Origin: Scybalousia_A sp963540815
GTDB lineage: Bacteria > Bacteroidota > Bacteroidia > Bacteroidales > P3
Direction of reading: 5' to 3'
Length of the DNA: 64,000 bases
Assembly (NCBI GenBank): GCA_963540815.1
Contig: CAUTQY010000002.1
Span: 1-64,000, forward strand
Under the pieces are notes generated by a model. That model ran no database searches. It was given only the letters and a program-made list of their open reading frames with translations, and was not told the DNA's origin. The position numbers and the translations under genes are program-made. How positions within the stretch are numbered: the stretch's first letter is position 1; each line of letters opens with the position of its first letter. This document shows, one piece after another, positions 10,174-20,213 of the stretch.

Positions 10174-11055
10174 TTAGTTTATATGTTGAAAAGCTTTTTT
10201 ATATTCTTGTTTCAGTTGTTCTACCGTTGTGTGAGTATATAATTCCGTAGTGGCAACGGAGGCATGACCCAAAAGAGTTTTTACATTGTTTAACTCTGCT
10301 CCGTTACCTACCAAATGAGTGGCACAAGTATGACGGAAAACGTGCGGAGATTTTTTGTTAACCTCGTACCCTTCAAGTTTTTTATGTATCATGTAGTATA
10401 AAGCCGTTGCCTTCATAGGCTTTCCTTTTTTGTCCGTAAACAGAAACACCCCCTCTATGTTTGAACGTTGTTTGAGGTCAATATATTTTATAATATCCGT
10501 AACTATTTTTTTGTTTATAGGTACTACTCTTTCTTTCTTTCTTTTACCCAAAACTTTTATACACTCTCTATCAAAAGAAATATCGGAATGTTTGATGCCC
10601 ACAAGTTCGGAACGTCTAACTCCCGTTGCATAAAGAATCTCTACTATCAGTTTGTTCCTTAGAGAGATAAAATCGCTTTCGTCATATTGTTCGTTCAGTA
10701 ATTTTTGTATTTCCTCTTTGGAAATAAAAGACATTTTTCTTTTTGCAATTTTGGGAGCAATAATTTTTGTCATAGGGTTGGTTATACTCTCGTCCAAACT
10801 TTCAATGTAGGAAAAATAAGTTCTCAAAGCTGCTATTTTTCGTGCAATACTTCTGTTGGTTATACCTTTGTCTGCCAAATCCATAATCCAAACCCTGACC
10901 ATATTGAGTGTTATGTTTTTATCGGAAGTATCTCCGTTGCATAGGTTGGCAACCTGAGTTTCGAATTGATACAAATCCGTTGCATAGGCCGTAATGGTAT
11001 TTAAAGAGGATTTTTTTGTTCTTTTAAGATGTGTTAAAAATTTTTCTATTTCCAT
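10174..11055 (-). CDS. xerC: XerC/D-type tyrosine recombinase
   Basis: A 293-residue site-specific recombinase that would resolve chromosome dimers at dif. The N-terminal SAM-like core-binding domain is followed by the catalytic domain with all expected residues: Arg in ATGVRRSEL, Lys in the beta-hairpin, the HVFRHTCATHL box (His and Arg), LLGHASVATTELYTH with the second His, and the nucleophile Tyr. Full length for the family. Its linkage to hpf and lack of nearby phage genes argue for the housekeeping enzyme rather than an integrase. XerC and XerD cannot be told apart by eye. Confidence 0.85.
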   Translation of the reverse strand: MEIEKFLTHLKRTKKSSLNTITAYATDLYQFETQVANLCNGDTSDKNITLNMVRVWIMDLADKGITNRSIARKIAALRTYFSYIESLDESITNPMTKIIAPKIAKRKMSFISKEEIQKLLNEQYDESDFISLRNKLIVEILYATGVRRSELVGIKHSDISFDRECIKVLGKRKKERVVPINKKIVTDIIKYIDLKQRSNIEGVFLFTDKKGKPMKATALYYMIHKKLEGYEVNKKSPHVFRHTCATHLVGNGAELNNVKTLLGHASVATTELYTHTTVEQLKQEYKKAFQHIN

Positions 11056-11063
11056 AACAAAGG

Positions 11064-11071
11064 CAAAGGTA
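11064..11071 (-). promoter_or_regulatory. Putative -7 element of xerC-hpf
   Basis: Minus-strand TACCTTTG, 8 bases before the xerC ATG; no clear -33 element. The resulting leader would be very short. Confidence 0.35.
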
Positions 11072-11146
11072 ATATTTTTGATTATAATTTTTCTTTACGG
11101 CAAGAAAAATCTTAACACTACGAGTCAATAATTTAATATTTTATTT

Positions 11147-11154
11147 TACTTTTG
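11147..11154 (+). promoter_or_regulatory. Putative -7 element of the TPR-barrel operon
   Basis: TACTTTTG (consensus TAnnTTTG) lies 21 bases before the start of the TPR gene, in the divergent gap with xerC. Confidence 0.4.
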
Positions 11155-11175
11155 CTTTCCAAAAGCTAATATGAT

Positions 11176-14100
11176 ATGAAGATATTATTCAAAAATACTG
11201 CGTTAGCAATGGCGTTACTTTTTTGTTTTTGCGGCTATTGTCAACGAACTTTTACAAACCGGGAATTTCAACACAGTGTAAAGCAGGCAGAAAATTTGCA
11301 AGCAGAGAAAAATTATACACAAGCCTATAACGAATATTCTTTGCTGATAAAAAAAATAGAAAGTATTGCTCCTCACGAATTTGGCAAAGAGGAATACGGA
11401 TATGCGGTATCCGAAATATATTTTAACAGAGCGTTGTGTGCCTATCATCTTATGAATAATGATGTGGATTTTTTGTTTAAAGAATACAAAACTCTATTTC
11501 CGAATTCATTGAAAATAAACAGAGCCAATTTTTATATAGCAAACTGGCACATGCAAAAAGGAGAGTTTCTTTTGGCTCTCAATACTTATGCAAACATGGA
11601 TACAAATTCTTTATCCAAACAAGAGATACAAGAATATAATTACAAACTCGGTTATTGTTATTTTTTGCAGGGAATAAATCATAAAGCAAAAACATATTTT
11701 GCAAAAATAAAAGACACAGATAGCAAATATGCCAGTGTTTGCAAATATTATTACGGACATATTCTTTATACGGAAGGAAAATATGATTTGGCTCTTGCGG
11801 AATTTGAGTCTCTAAAAAGGGATAAACATTTTTCCAAAGTAGTACCTTATTACATTTGTCAGATTTATTATTTCCAAGAAGAGTATGATAAACTTATAGA
11901 AATGGCGCCTTCTTTGAGTAAGAATGCCATTAACTCCAAACGCTCAATAGAACTCAATCGTATGTTGGGTGATGCTTATTACAAACTGCAACAATATCAA
12001 CAAGCTCTGCCATATATAGAGGCCTCCGTAAAAAACAGCGAAGGCGAAAATGCCAACGATAATTATTTGATGGGATATTGTCTTATGGAGACGGGAAAAT
12101 ACATAGGGGCTATTCCGTATTTTGAAGTTTGTTCAAAGCAAGACAATGCACTTGGGCAAAATGCTCTTTATTCTTTGGGTTATTGTTATTTGGTAAATAA
12201 GGACAGTGTCTCTGCTCTGAATTCTTATGCAAAGGCATCTAACATGACTTTTGACAACGAAATACGGACAGAGGCTTTGTTTTCATACGCAAAACTTAGT
12301 ATAAACAGTAACCCGCCTTTTAACGAATCTCTAATCAAGCAACTAAACAAGTACATAGAAGACAATACCCTATCCGAAAAAAAAACAAGCACGGAAACGG
12401 CAAAAGTAAAGCAGGCAAGAATTTATTTGGCACAGATATACGAGAGAACACACAACTATGCTTTGGCCCTGGAACAGTTGGAAAATATCAAAAATAAAGA
12501 TTCTCAAACAAGCAAGATATACTTAAAAATCTGTTTAAACAGGGCGACCGAATTATTTAATCAACACCAGTATGTGGAAAGTATTAATGTTATAAGTAAG
12601 ATAGAAGACAATCCTGCCATGGCTACAAACGATATGCTTGCCTCTGCCAAATATATAAAAGCTGAGTCTCTGTATCAAACAAAAGCGTATGCAAAAAGCG
12701 AACAAAACTTAAGTACCTACTATTCCATACCGGAAAATGAAAGTAACATATATAAATCAAAAGCGGATTATTTGATGGCTTATAGCCTCTTTAAACAAAA
12801 AAAATATTCCTTGGCAAAAGAATATTTCTCCAAGGTGAAAAAAAACGAAAATAATGAAACCTTGCAGGCAGATGCCACCCTACGTTTGGCAGACTGTATG
12901 TATATGTTAAAAGATTTTAACGGGGCAGTAAAAAAATACAACGAATACATAGCCCAATATTCCTCTATGGCAGATTATGCAACTTATCAAAAGGCTATGA
13001 TAGAGGGAGCTATGGGCAACTATCAAAACAAAAGCTTGACTTTGCAAAAAGCAATAAATAACTTTCCCAACAGTTCTTATCAACCTGCCTTTATGTATGA
13101 GTTGGGAAATGCTTATTTGGCTACAAATCGTAATGAAAACGCACTTTCAACTTATCAAGAGTTGTTAAGTCTTTATCCGGACAATACATTTACAAAAGAT
13201 TGTATGGGTAAGGTAGGTATGTTGCAATACCAGACAGGAGATTACGACAATGCTCTTGTTACTTTGGACAAAATAGTGAAGAAATATCCCAACAGCAAAC
13301 AATCCCAAGCCTCTCTTTCAATTATGAAAAATATTTATATGGACAGAGGTACGCCGGAGGAGTATCTTACATACGTCAATAACTTAGGTACGGTTAAAGT
13401 AAGCGACCAAGAAAAAGAAGATATTATTTATCAAACTGCCGAAAACAAGTATATGGATGAAAATTATACCGAGGCTATATCTTTATTCAAAAATTATCTT
13501 GCTTCTTTTCCCGAGGGTACTTTTTCCGCAAAAGCAGAATACTATTTGGCAGACTGTTTGCAAAGAACAAAAGATACTGCTCAAGCAGGAGAGTATTACT
13601 ACAAAGTGGGTATGAAACCATACGGGCAATATACCGAGCGGGCGTTACTGAATGCGGGTAACATATACGCAAGCAAGGATACTAATAGAACTTTGGAAAT
13701 TTATGAAAGATTGGAATCCGTGACCTCAACGGCAAGCAATAAAACTTTGGCCCAAAGTAAAATAATGAATATATATTTTTCTCAACGGAATTATAAGGAG
13801 GCTATTGTTTGGGCAAGCAAACTGACAGACAACGAAGGTGCGGACAAGAACGTTACGGATGAGGCTTATTTTGTTATGGCAGAATCTTATTTTGCTACCG
13901 ACATGCCTGACAAAGCAGTGGAATGTACGGACAAATTAAAAAAATCTTCTTCGCTAAAATATGTTTCTTACGCACAATATTCCGTTGCCTTAACGGAGTT
14001 TGATAAGAACAATTTAAACGAAAGTGAAAATATCATAAGACAAATGTCTAAAAACGCTGCCGATAATTATTATTTGGCAAAAGCCTTTATTTTGTGGTCG

Positions 14101-14316
14101 GATATATTTGTAGCGAGAGGCAACGATTTTCAAGCTACACAAACCTTGCAATCAGTAATAGATAATTATGACAACGATGATGATATAATTCCAACCGCTA
14201 AAAACAAATTGCAAATCTTGTCTGATAAATCCGAAAAGGAAAAACAAGAGAACGAAGACAAGCTACAACAGGAAAACTCCGTTGATGAGGTCATAATAGA
14301 AGACGACAAATATTAG
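11176..14316 (+). CDS. Large periplasmic tetratricopeptide-repeat protein
   Basis: A 1046-residue protein with an N-terminal signal peptide (hydrophobic LAMALLFCFCGYC core) and at least fifteen TPR-like helix pairs over nearly the whole length. They are recognisable by recurring G-x-Y-x-x-A and Y-x-x-A-I-x-x-F patterns. The C-terminus is a short acidic and Gln/Lys-rich tail. The Cys near the end of the hydrophobic stretch could be a lipobox, but the residues around it are not ideal. It is followed after 51 bases by an outer-membrane barrel gene, an arrangement often seen in Bacteroidales. It probably works as a periplasmic scaffold for that barrel, but this is inference. A second ATG five bases upstream is out of frame. 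Confidence 0.8.
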   Translation: MKILFKNTALAMALLFCFCGYCQRTFTNREFQHSVKQAENLQAEKNYTQAYNEYSLLIKKIESIAPHEFGKEEYGYAVSEIYFNRALCAYHLMNNDVDFLFKEYKTLFPNSLKINRANFYIANWHMQKGEFLLALNTYANMDTNSLSKQEIQEYNYKLGYCYFLQGINHKAKTYFAKIKDTDSKYASVCKYYYGHILYTEGKYDLALAEFESLKRDKHFSKVVPYYICQIYYFQEEYDKLIEMAPSLSKNAINSKRSIELNRMLGDAYYKLQQYQQALPYIEASVKNSEGENANDNYLMGYCLMETGKYIGAIPYFEVCSKQDNALGQNALYSLGYCYLVNKDSVSALNSYAKASNMTFDNEIRTEALFSYAKLSINSNPPFNESLIKQLNKYIEDNTLSEKKTSTETAKVKQARIYLAQIYERTHNYALALEQLENIKNKDSQTSKIYLKICLNRATELFNQHQYVESINVISKIEDNPAMATNDMLASAKYIKAESLYQTKAYAKSEQNLSTYYSIPENESNIYKSKADYLMAYSLFKQKKYSLAKEYFSKVKKNENNETLQADATLRLADCMYMLKDFNGAVKKYNEYIAQYSSMADYATYQKAMIEGAMGNYQNKSLTLQKAINNFPNSSYQPAFMYELGNAYLATNRNENALSTYQELLSLYPDNTFTKDCMGKVGMLQYQTGDYDNALVTLDKIVKKYPNSKQSQASLSIMKNIYMDRGTPEEYLTYVNNLGTVKVSDQEKEDIIYQTAENKYMDENYTEAISLFKNYLASFPEGTFSAKAEYYLADCLQRTKDTAQAGEYYYKVGMKPYGQYTERALLNAGNIYASKDTNRTLEIYERLESVTSTASNKTLAQSKIMNIYFSQRNYKEAIVWASKLTDNEGADKNVTDEAYFVMAESYFATDMPDKAVECTDKLKKSSSLKYVSYAQYSVALTEFDKNNLNESENIIRQMSKNAADNYYLAKAFILWSDIFVARGNDFQATQTLQSVIDNYDNDDDIIPTAKNKLQILSDKSEKEKQENEDKLQQENSVDEVIIEDDKY

Positions 14317-14367
14317 ACACACAAGGTTACGCTAGTATAAATTATTTATAAAAAAACGACTACGAAT

Positions 14368-16035
14368 ATGAAAGCAAGAAATATAATAAGTATAATTTTA
14401 AGTTTGTTTATCATTTATACCCTTCATGCTCAACAGGAAGACTATAACGAGAATGTAACCGTAAACGTTGCGTTTGACCCCATAATAAACGATGCTAATA
14501 AAATTAACACGGAATTGTCCGTATTTGATACCTCTTTTACTCCGATAGAGTATAGTTTTGACCACGTAAAACGAGCTTACAAAACAAAATTAACTTTTGA
14601 TACTATTAAGGCAGCTTCGGTTAAAGGAGAGCCTCAATCTGTATTGTATAACGTACACTTAAAAGGAGGGCTTGGTTTGGCATTTGGGAAAGATTTAAAA
14701 ATAGGTTTTCTCCCACTCTTGCAAGGCTCCTATACCTCCGTAAGAGACCGTTCCCTTTTATATGGAATTGATATTTATTCCAAAGCCTCTCTTACGGGGG
14801 AAAAGAAATACGGTTATAGTGGCTATTCAAATAGAAACATAAATCTGTATGGTAAAAAGGTTTTTAAGCATTATGTCGCCTCTTCTCAATTATATTATAA
14901 TTACAGTCGCAATTATTATTACGGAGATGAAAATTATCCCATAAAAAACATAGACAAAAGTGATTATAGAATATCTTGGCACACTTTGTCGGGAGATATT
15001 GCCTATTCGTCTTTAAACAGAGACAATTCTCTGCAACATAATGGAAAAATAAATTTGCAGCATACAAAAAACAACAGGGATAACGGAGAGTTTGTAATAA
15101 ACGCCTTGTTTGACCTAAATCAAAATGTGGAAATATTTTCCAAGGCTTATAATCAAAGAATAGGTATGAGTTTGGATTACAAACAATCTTTCTATGGACA
15201 AATGAGACTTTTGATGAATATCGCTCCTTATTTTATTTTTGACTGGGACAGGTTTCATATTTTTGCCTCTTTAGGTATGGTGCCGGGTGTGCATACTCAC
15301 AAAAGTTTTCAACTTTTGCCGACGGCAACATTGAATTTTGAGCTTATACAACAAATTCTCGGTTTATACGGAGGTCTGAAATCCGAAACTACCATGCCGA
15401 CATTAGCCTATTTGAGCAAGGAGAATCCTTTTATCAAACCTATACCCAATTTGGAAGACGGTAGACATCATACCTTTTTTACCAAGGCTTTCTTGAATAT
15501 AACTCCCAAATCGCAACTTTCTTTGGAAGCAGGTTATAAAATTATGAATAACCAATACTTTTACAAGAATACCGAAATATTGTATAGGAATATATTCAAT
15601 GCTCACAGAATTGTTTATGATAATGCCAAAAGGTATTACTTAACTCTTGAGAATTATTTCAATATAAGTAATAATTTTTCATTCAATCTAAAGGCCACTT
15701 TGCAGAGAACGAATAGAGACAACTCCGATTTTGAGGCATGGTATGCTCCGGGCTTTACACTATGTTCAAAAATAAATTATGTATGGAATAACAAATTACA
15801 TTTGTCTCTCACCCCTACGTTCTATTCTCAAAGCAAAGCGTATGTTGAAAGACTGCAAAGAGAGGTAGATATAAAATCAATGTTTGATATAAGTCTTTCG
15901 GCTACATATGAATATGATGAAAAATGGTCTTTCTTTGCAGATTTCAATAATATGGCTTTTCAACAATACTACTTATATTATAATTACCCCTCTCACACGT
16001 TTAATTTTCTTTTGGGTTGTATGTATAGACTGTAA
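14368..16035 (+). CDS. Outer-membrane beta-barrel protein (TonB-dependent-receptor-like barrel)
   Basis: A 555-residue protein with a signal peptide ending near LHAQ. The rest is dominated by alternating aromatic/polar strands rich in Tyr, Asn and Phe. The final residues (FNFLLGCMYRL) look like a terminal outer-membrane beta-strand. No plug domain is apparent, so it is not a complete TonB-dependent receptor. It follows the TPR gene, and the O-antigen ligase gene starts 11 bases downstream. That suggests one operon concerned with the envelope; its substrate is unknown. Confidence 0.7.
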   Translation: MKARNIISIILSLFIIYTLHAQQEDYNENVTVNVAFDPIINDANKINTELSVFDTSFTPIEYSFDHVKRAYKTKLTFDTIKAASVKGEPQSVLYNVHLKGGLGLAFGKDLKIGFLPLLQGSYTSVRDRSLLYGIDIYSKASLTGEKKYGYSGYSNRNINLYGKKVFKHYVASSQLYYNYSRNYYYGDENYPIKNIDKSDYRISWHTLSGDIAYSSLNRDNSLQHNGKINLQHTKNNRDNGEFVINALFDLNQNVEIFSKAYNQRIGMSLDYKQSFYGQMRLLMNIAPYFIFDWDRFHIFASLGMVPGVHTHKSFQLLPTATLNFELIQQILGLYGGLKSETTMPTLAYLSKENPFIKPIPNLEDGRHHTFFTKAFLNITPKSQLSLEAGYKIMNNQYFYKNTEILYRNIFNAHRIVYDNAKRYYLTLENYFNISNNFSFNLKATLQRTNRDNSDFEAWYAPGFTLCSKINYVWNNKLHLSLTPTFYSQSKAYVERLQREVDIKSMFDISLSATYEYDEKWSFFADFNNMAFQQYYLYYNYPSHTFNFLLGCMYRL

Positions 16036-16046
16036 AAATACAAAAA

Positions 16047-18044
16047 ATGCACAACAAAATTCTTAATTCCATATGGGTAGGATTGTTTTTGGTATTTCTT
16101 TTTGTTATTCAAATCTTTCCTCCCGTATTAACCAATGATGTTACCTCACTCAGACATTTTTTTATCTCAATATTTGTTTTTATAGGGGGAGGTTTTACCT
16201 TAATTAGTCTGTTAAAAACCAAGGTAAAAATAGAAAACCCTTGTATTTTTCCTGCCATAAAGATTTGGGGTCTTCTCATTGTTGTTATGTTCCTTTCTAT
16301 TTTTTGGGCTATCAATAGAATAGAAGGTCTTGTGGTAGTCAATAGATGGCTGTTAATACTAATGACGGCTTTTTTGCTTACTATATTTTTGACCGATAAA
16401 ACAAACAGAATACATATTTTGGTATATTCGGCAATTGCAATTGCAATAATAAATATAATAACTTGCGTGTCTTCTTATTACTATCTGAATTGTGCAGACT
16501 ATCCCAATAAAATACCTATGATAAACGGAGGCTATGGCAACAAAAATATATTTGCCGTATGTCTAATGTTTAAACTGCCGTTTCTTTATTATGCTTTTTT
16601 CAGATACAAGAAAGGATTAAAAATTCTTTCATTAATTCTTATTTCATCAATATGCTTTTGTCTTCCTATAATATCAACAAGGAGTGCTTATTTGTGTTTA
16701 ATACTCAATATGTTGATATTGGTAGCATATTCTTTGTTTTACTTGTTTGAATTTGGAAAAAAGAATTACATTGTTAAAAGTTTGGTTATAATATTTTGTT
16801 TGGTGGCCGGTTTTATTTCGGGCGGATATTTCGTAACTTACAACTATTCACATGGCAGTCTCAAACAAAAAAATAATTTTGATGTTTCTCAAAGAATCAA
16901 GGAAACCGGCACGGGAGAAAGTTCCAAAGCAAGAATAGGTATTTGGAAAAATACAATAAGTATTATAAAAGAAAAACCCTTAACGGGATATGGCGTAGGC
17001 AATCATAAAATAGCAATAATGAAAGTAGAGACTGCACAAAGAAATAATTTTACGGTTTCCGACCATGCGCACAACGATTTTTTGGAAATGTTTAGCGAAT
17101 TGGGAATATTCGGGTTGTTATTGTACTTATTTGTATATTTATCTATGCTTATAGTAGGAGTTAAACTTATATTTTCCAAATCTACCAAAGAGCCACATCG
17201 TTTGTTGGTTTTAATATCATTAATGATACTTTGTACTTATCTTAACGATGCTATGTTTAACTTTCCCAACGAAAGAGCAACACCGCAAATTTATTTTGCC
17301 ATATCCGTATCTATCCTGGGGGCAGTTTATTTGAAATATAAAAAGAATACGGTTAAAAGTAAAAAAACAAGGCGTGTGCAAAATTTATTGTCTCCGTACA
17401 CTGTCATTGCTTTTGTAGTTATATCCCTGCCCGTTACAATAATAGAGAGCGTACATGCCTATTCTTCCAAAATACAATACGATAGAATAATCTGTTACAA
17501 TGCAAAAAATAAAGGACACATCCCTCCGTCTTATTGGCAAAAGGCTTTTCCCAAAATTCCGAACATAGACGAAAGTACTCGGCCCATAGCAATAAGTATA
17601 GCCAATATGTATGCGCAACAAGGAGATTATAGAACGGCAATAGACATAGTTTTACACGACAATAGTAATCCCTATCTTGCAAGCAAAGAAAATGTTTTGG
17701 CAAAGTGGTACTACGAAACGGATAATATGGATTCTTGTCTCTATTTCGCAGATAAATGTTTGAGTATGAAGCCAAAGCATTTTCCTACTCTAAAGATAAA
17801 ACTAAACATTTATAAAAAACATAATCGCGAGGATAAAGCCATGCAAATATTGAACGAATACATAGAGAAACATTATTTGAATCATAGGGCTTGGTGCGAA
17901 AAAATAAATACTTATATAGCACAAAAAGATTATTCTAAGGCAAAAGAAACCATAACAAAAGCTTTGAAATACTTACCGAAAAGCACTTCAATACTAAAAA
18001 AACAGCAACAAGTGGATAGTTTATTATGTAATACTCAGCAATAG
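16047..18044 (+). CDS. O-antigen ligase-like membrane protein with C-terminal TPR
   Basis: A 665-residue protein. Residues 1-450 hold about ten to twelve hydrophobic segments. A large loop carries the Wzy_C-type signature: R-IGIWKNTISII, then P-x-T-GYGVGNH, then the DHAHNDFLEMFSELG motif whose His residues are typical of WaaL/Wzy ligases. Residues 500-665 are periplasmic TPR repeats (YAQQGDYRTAI, then KAMQILNEYI, then DYSKAKETITKALKYLP). The family joins O-antigen or similar glycans to lipid A core, or to T9SS cargo in A-LPS species. It overlaps neither neighbour and sits between the barrel gene and the flavoprotein gene. Confidence 0.85.
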   Translation: MHNKILNSIWVGLFLVFLFVIQIFPPVLTNDVTSLRHFFISIFVFIGGGFTLISLLKTKVKIENPCIFPAIKIWGLLIVVMFLSIFWAINRIEGLVVVNRWLLILMTAFLLTIFLTDKTNRIHILVYSAIAIAIINIITCVSSYYYLNCADYPNKIPMINGGYGNKNIFAVCLMFKLPFLYYAFFRYKKGLKILSLILISSICFCLPIISTRSAYLCLILNMLILVAYSLFYLFEFGKKNYIVKSLVIIFCLVAGFISGGYFVTYNYSHGSLKQKNNFDVSQRIKETGTGESSKARIGIWKNTISIIKEKPLTGYGVGNHKIAIMKVETAQRNNFTVSDHAHNDFLEMFSELGIFGLLLYLFVYLSMLIVGVKLIFSKSTKEPHRLLVLISLMILCTYLNDAMFNFPNERATPQIYFAISVSILGAVYLKYKKNTVKSKKTRRVQNLLSPYTVIAFVVISLPVTIIESVHAYSSKIQYDRIICYNAKNKGHIPPSYWQKAFPKIPNIDESTRPIAISIANMYAQQGDYRTAIDIVLHDNSNPYLASKENVLAKWYYETDNMDSCLYFADKCLSMKPKHFPTLKIKLNIYKKHNREDKAMQILNEYIEKHYLNHRAWCEKINTYIAQKDYSKAKETITKALKYLPKSTSILKKQQQVDSLLCNTQQ

Positions 18045-18051
18045 TAGCGGT

Positions 18052-19272
18052 ATGAGAATTGCAATTATAGGAGGGGGAGCTGCAGGTTTTTTTACTGCAA
18101 TAAATATCAAAGAAAAACTACTGTGCAGTGCGGACATAACAATATTTGAAAAAAACAATGAGGTTCTTTCAAAAGTAAAACTCTCCGGCGGAGGCAGATG
18201 TAATTGTTCCAATACTTTTGTAGGGATAAAGAACATCAAACAGGTCTATCCTCGAGGATATAAAATACTCAAATCCGTTTTTGTAACATTTGACCACAAC
18301 GATACTTTTGAGTGGTTTGAGCAACACGGCTTGTCTTTGAAAGCAGAGAAAGACGGACGAGTTTTTCCCAAAAGCGATAAGGCTACCGACGTTGTTGATT
18401 TGTTTTATAGGCTTATTTACAAAGTAGAGAAAGACAGACAAAGCAAAATATTCATAAAAACAAACACTCCTATTTATAGATTGGAACAATTAAAAGAGTT
18501 TGACTTTATGGTAGTAGCCACGGGAGGCTATGCAAACGACAAACTTTTTAAGGATTTGGAAGAAAAGGGGCACAAAACAAAACCTTTTATTCCTTCTCTG
18601 TTTGGTTTCAATATAAAAGACTCACAACTTAACAAACTTTCCGGTTTGGTAGCAAAAAATGTGCAACTTTTACTTTGCGGAACAAAATACGAATATGGTG
18701 GCGATATACTTATTACTCATTGGGGAGTAAGCGGTCCTGCGATACTCAAGCTCTCCTCTTTTGCAGCAGAATATTTATATAACAATAACTACAAATCAGA
18801 CCTGCTGATTAACTGGACAGGTAAAAACTATGCAGAAGTGGAACATGCCATAAAGAGTAAACTAATACCAAACGGCAACAAACTGATAAAAAACTTTAAT
18901 CCTCTTGGTATAAGTAACAACCTTTGGGAATATTTATCTAAGAAAGCAATTAAGGAGAAGATAAACAACAAGGTAATTTCCATAAATCAAAAAGATATTA
19001 ATAGAATTGTTAACGTACTTTGTTCGGATATATATTCTATTTACGGAAGATATACAAATAAGAGTGAATTTGTAAGTTGCGGAGGAATTGCTTTGGAGGG
19101 AATAAATTCCAATTTGGAAAGCAAACACATAAACAATCTCTATTTTGCAGGAGAGGCTTTGGATATAGATGCAATAACGGGCGGTTTTAATTTGCAAGCT
19201 GCTTGGAGTACGGCATATACGGTAGCCAAAGATATAGTAACAAAAATTGATAACAAAGTGGCTACAAAATAA
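18052..19272 (+). CDS. HI0933/YhiN-family FAD-dependent oxidoreductase
   Basis: A 406-residue flavoprotein. It opens with the dinucleotide-binding GGGAAGFFTAI motif, then the family hallmark SGGGRCNCSN near residue 45, GRVFPKSDKATDVVD near 104, THWGVSGPAIL near 220 and the C-terminal FAD contact FAGEALDIDAITGGFNLQ. The family binds FAD; its physiological reaction is uncertain, although relatives include the bile-acid reductase BaiN. The start is 8 bases after the ligase stop, so it is probably co-transcribed with the ligase. Confidence 0.85.
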   Translation: MRIAIIGGGAAGFFTAINIKEKLLCSADITIFEKNNEVLSKVKLSGGGRCNCSNTFVGIKNIKQVYPRGYKILKSVFVTFDHNDTFEWFEQHGLSLKAEKDGRVFPKSDKATDVVDLFYRLIYKVEKDRQSKIFIKTNTPIYRLEQLKEFDFMVVATGGYANDKLFKDLEEKGHKTKPFIPSLFGFNIKDSQLNKLSGLVAKNVQLLLCGTKYEYGGDILITHWGVSGPAILKLSSFAAEYLYNNNYKSDLLINWTGKNYAEVEHAIKSKLIPNGNKLIKNFNPLGISNNLWEYLSKKAIKEKINNKVISINQKDINRIVNVLCSDIYSIYGRYTNKSEFVSCGGIALEGINSNLESKHINNLYFAGEALDIDAITGGFNLQAAWSTAYTVAKDIVTKIDNKVATK

Positions 19273-19287
19273 AAAAGATATAAAAAA

Positions 19288-19319
19288 TTTTGTCATTAGA
19301 AAAAAGAAAAGTAAATTTG
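19288..19319 (+). promoter_or_regulatory. Promoter of rpmB
   Basis: TTTTG at 19288-19292, a 19-base spacer and TAAATTTG at 19312-19319 form a textbook Bacteroidota -33/-7 promoter. It lies 57 bases before the rpmB start. Confidence 0.7.
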
Positions 19320-19376
19320 CAAACTCGAATAATTTCGTAAAAGAGAGATACTAACATTTTAAATATCATAGAGAAG

Positions 19377-19628
19377 ATGTCAAGAGTTTGTCAAATAACA
19401 GGAAGAGGAGCATTGAACGGTAACAGAGTTTCCCACTCAAATGTAAAAACGAAAAGAAGATTTTATCCTAACCTTCAAGCCAAGAAGTTTTATTTACAAG
19501 AAGAGGGAATTTGGGTTAGTCTTAAAGTAAGTACAAAGGGAATGAGAACCATAAATAAAAAAGGGTTGGGTGCTTGCTTGGACAACGCAGTAAAGAAAGG
19601 CTACATGAAATATATTACAATATGTTAA
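19377..19628 (+). CDS. rpmB: 50S ribosomal protein L28
   Basis: An 83-residue protein with the L28 landmarks: CQITGRGALNGNRVSHSNVKTKRRFYPNLQ at the start and a VSTKGMRTINKKG segment in the middle. It binds 23S rRNA in the large subunit. In many bacteria rpmG (L33) follows at once; here it does not, and a terminator closes the gene on its own. Strong promoter upstream. Confidence 0.95.
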   Translation: MSRVCQITGRGALNGNRVSHSNVKTKRRFYPNLQAKKFYLQEEGIWVSLKVSTKGMRTINKKGLGACLDNAVKKGYMKYITIC

Positions 19629-19654
19629 GTAATATTATTTTTTAACACATAGGG

Positions 19655-19697
19655 CAAGACTGTTGGAAGTAAGAAAACTTTTAACAGTCTTGTTTTC
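19655..19697 (+). terminator. Rho-independent terminator after rpmB
   Basis: The stem CAAGACTGTT (19655-19664) pairs with AACAGTCTTG (19683-19692), followed by TTTTCTTT. Confidence 0.75.
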
Positions 19698-19718
19698 TTT
19701 ATAATCAGTTGTATTATC

Positions 19719-20147
19719 ATGAAAGAATATGTTTTTGACTTCTACCATAGGGTAAAGTATTACGAAACCGATAAAATGGGTTACGTACACAATAGTAACT
19801 ATTTTCGTTATTTCGAAATTGGTAGAGAGGAAACTATGAGGCAAATAGGTTTGAGCTACGATGAAATAGAAAGACGAGGTATAATGATGCCGCTGATAGA
19901 ACAATATGCTCATTATCATACACCAGCCATTTATGACGATTATATAATCATAAGGACTACTATAAAATCACTGCCAAAAGCAAAAATACATTTCGATTAT
20001 AGGGTTATCAAACAGGTAGAAAACAAAGAAATTTTGTTATGTGAGGGATGGAATGAGTTATGTTTTGTACACCAAAATACAAGAAAACCCTTGCGATGCC
20101 CTAATTGGTTGGAAGAAAAGTTGGAAAATGTTTTGTCAGCACAATAA
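19719..20147 (+). CDS. YbgC/4HBT-type acyl-CoA thioesterase
   Basis: A 142-residue hot-dog-fold protein. The motif YYETDKMGYVHNSNYFRYFE near residue 15 contains the Asp, the Gly-x-Val-x-Asn-x-x-Tyr core and the helix residues of the 4-hydroxybenzoyl-CoA thioesterase family. It would hydrolyse acyl-CoA thioesters in the cytoplasm; the chain length cannot be read from the sequence. It lies between rpmB and rpsU but is separated from rpsU by its own promoter. Confidence 0.85.
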   Translation: MKEYVFDFYHRVKYYETDKMGYVHNSNYFRYFEIGREETMRQIGLSYDEIERRGIMMPLIEQYAHYHTPAIYDDYIIIRTTIKSLPKAKIHFDYRVIKQVENKEILLCEGWNELCFVHQNTRKPLRCPNWLEEKLENVLSAQ

Positions 20148-20162
20148 AAAGTTATACTTTTG
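20131..20162 (+). promoter_or_regulatory. Promoter of rpsU
   Basis: TTTTG at 20131-20135, a 19-base spacer and TACTTTTG at 20155-20162. The -33 part overlaps the end of the thioesterase gene. Spacing is identical to the rpmB promoter. Confidence 0.7.
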
Positions 20163-20213
20163 CAAGCTAATTAAACTTAATATTAATCATTAAAAAGAAA
20201 GAGGTATAAAACT

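Noticed and set aside
10174..11055. Tyrosine recombinase as the phage integrase
   Set aside because: It is 27 kb from the phage, paired with hpf and near housekeeping genes, so it is the chromosomal Xer enzyme.
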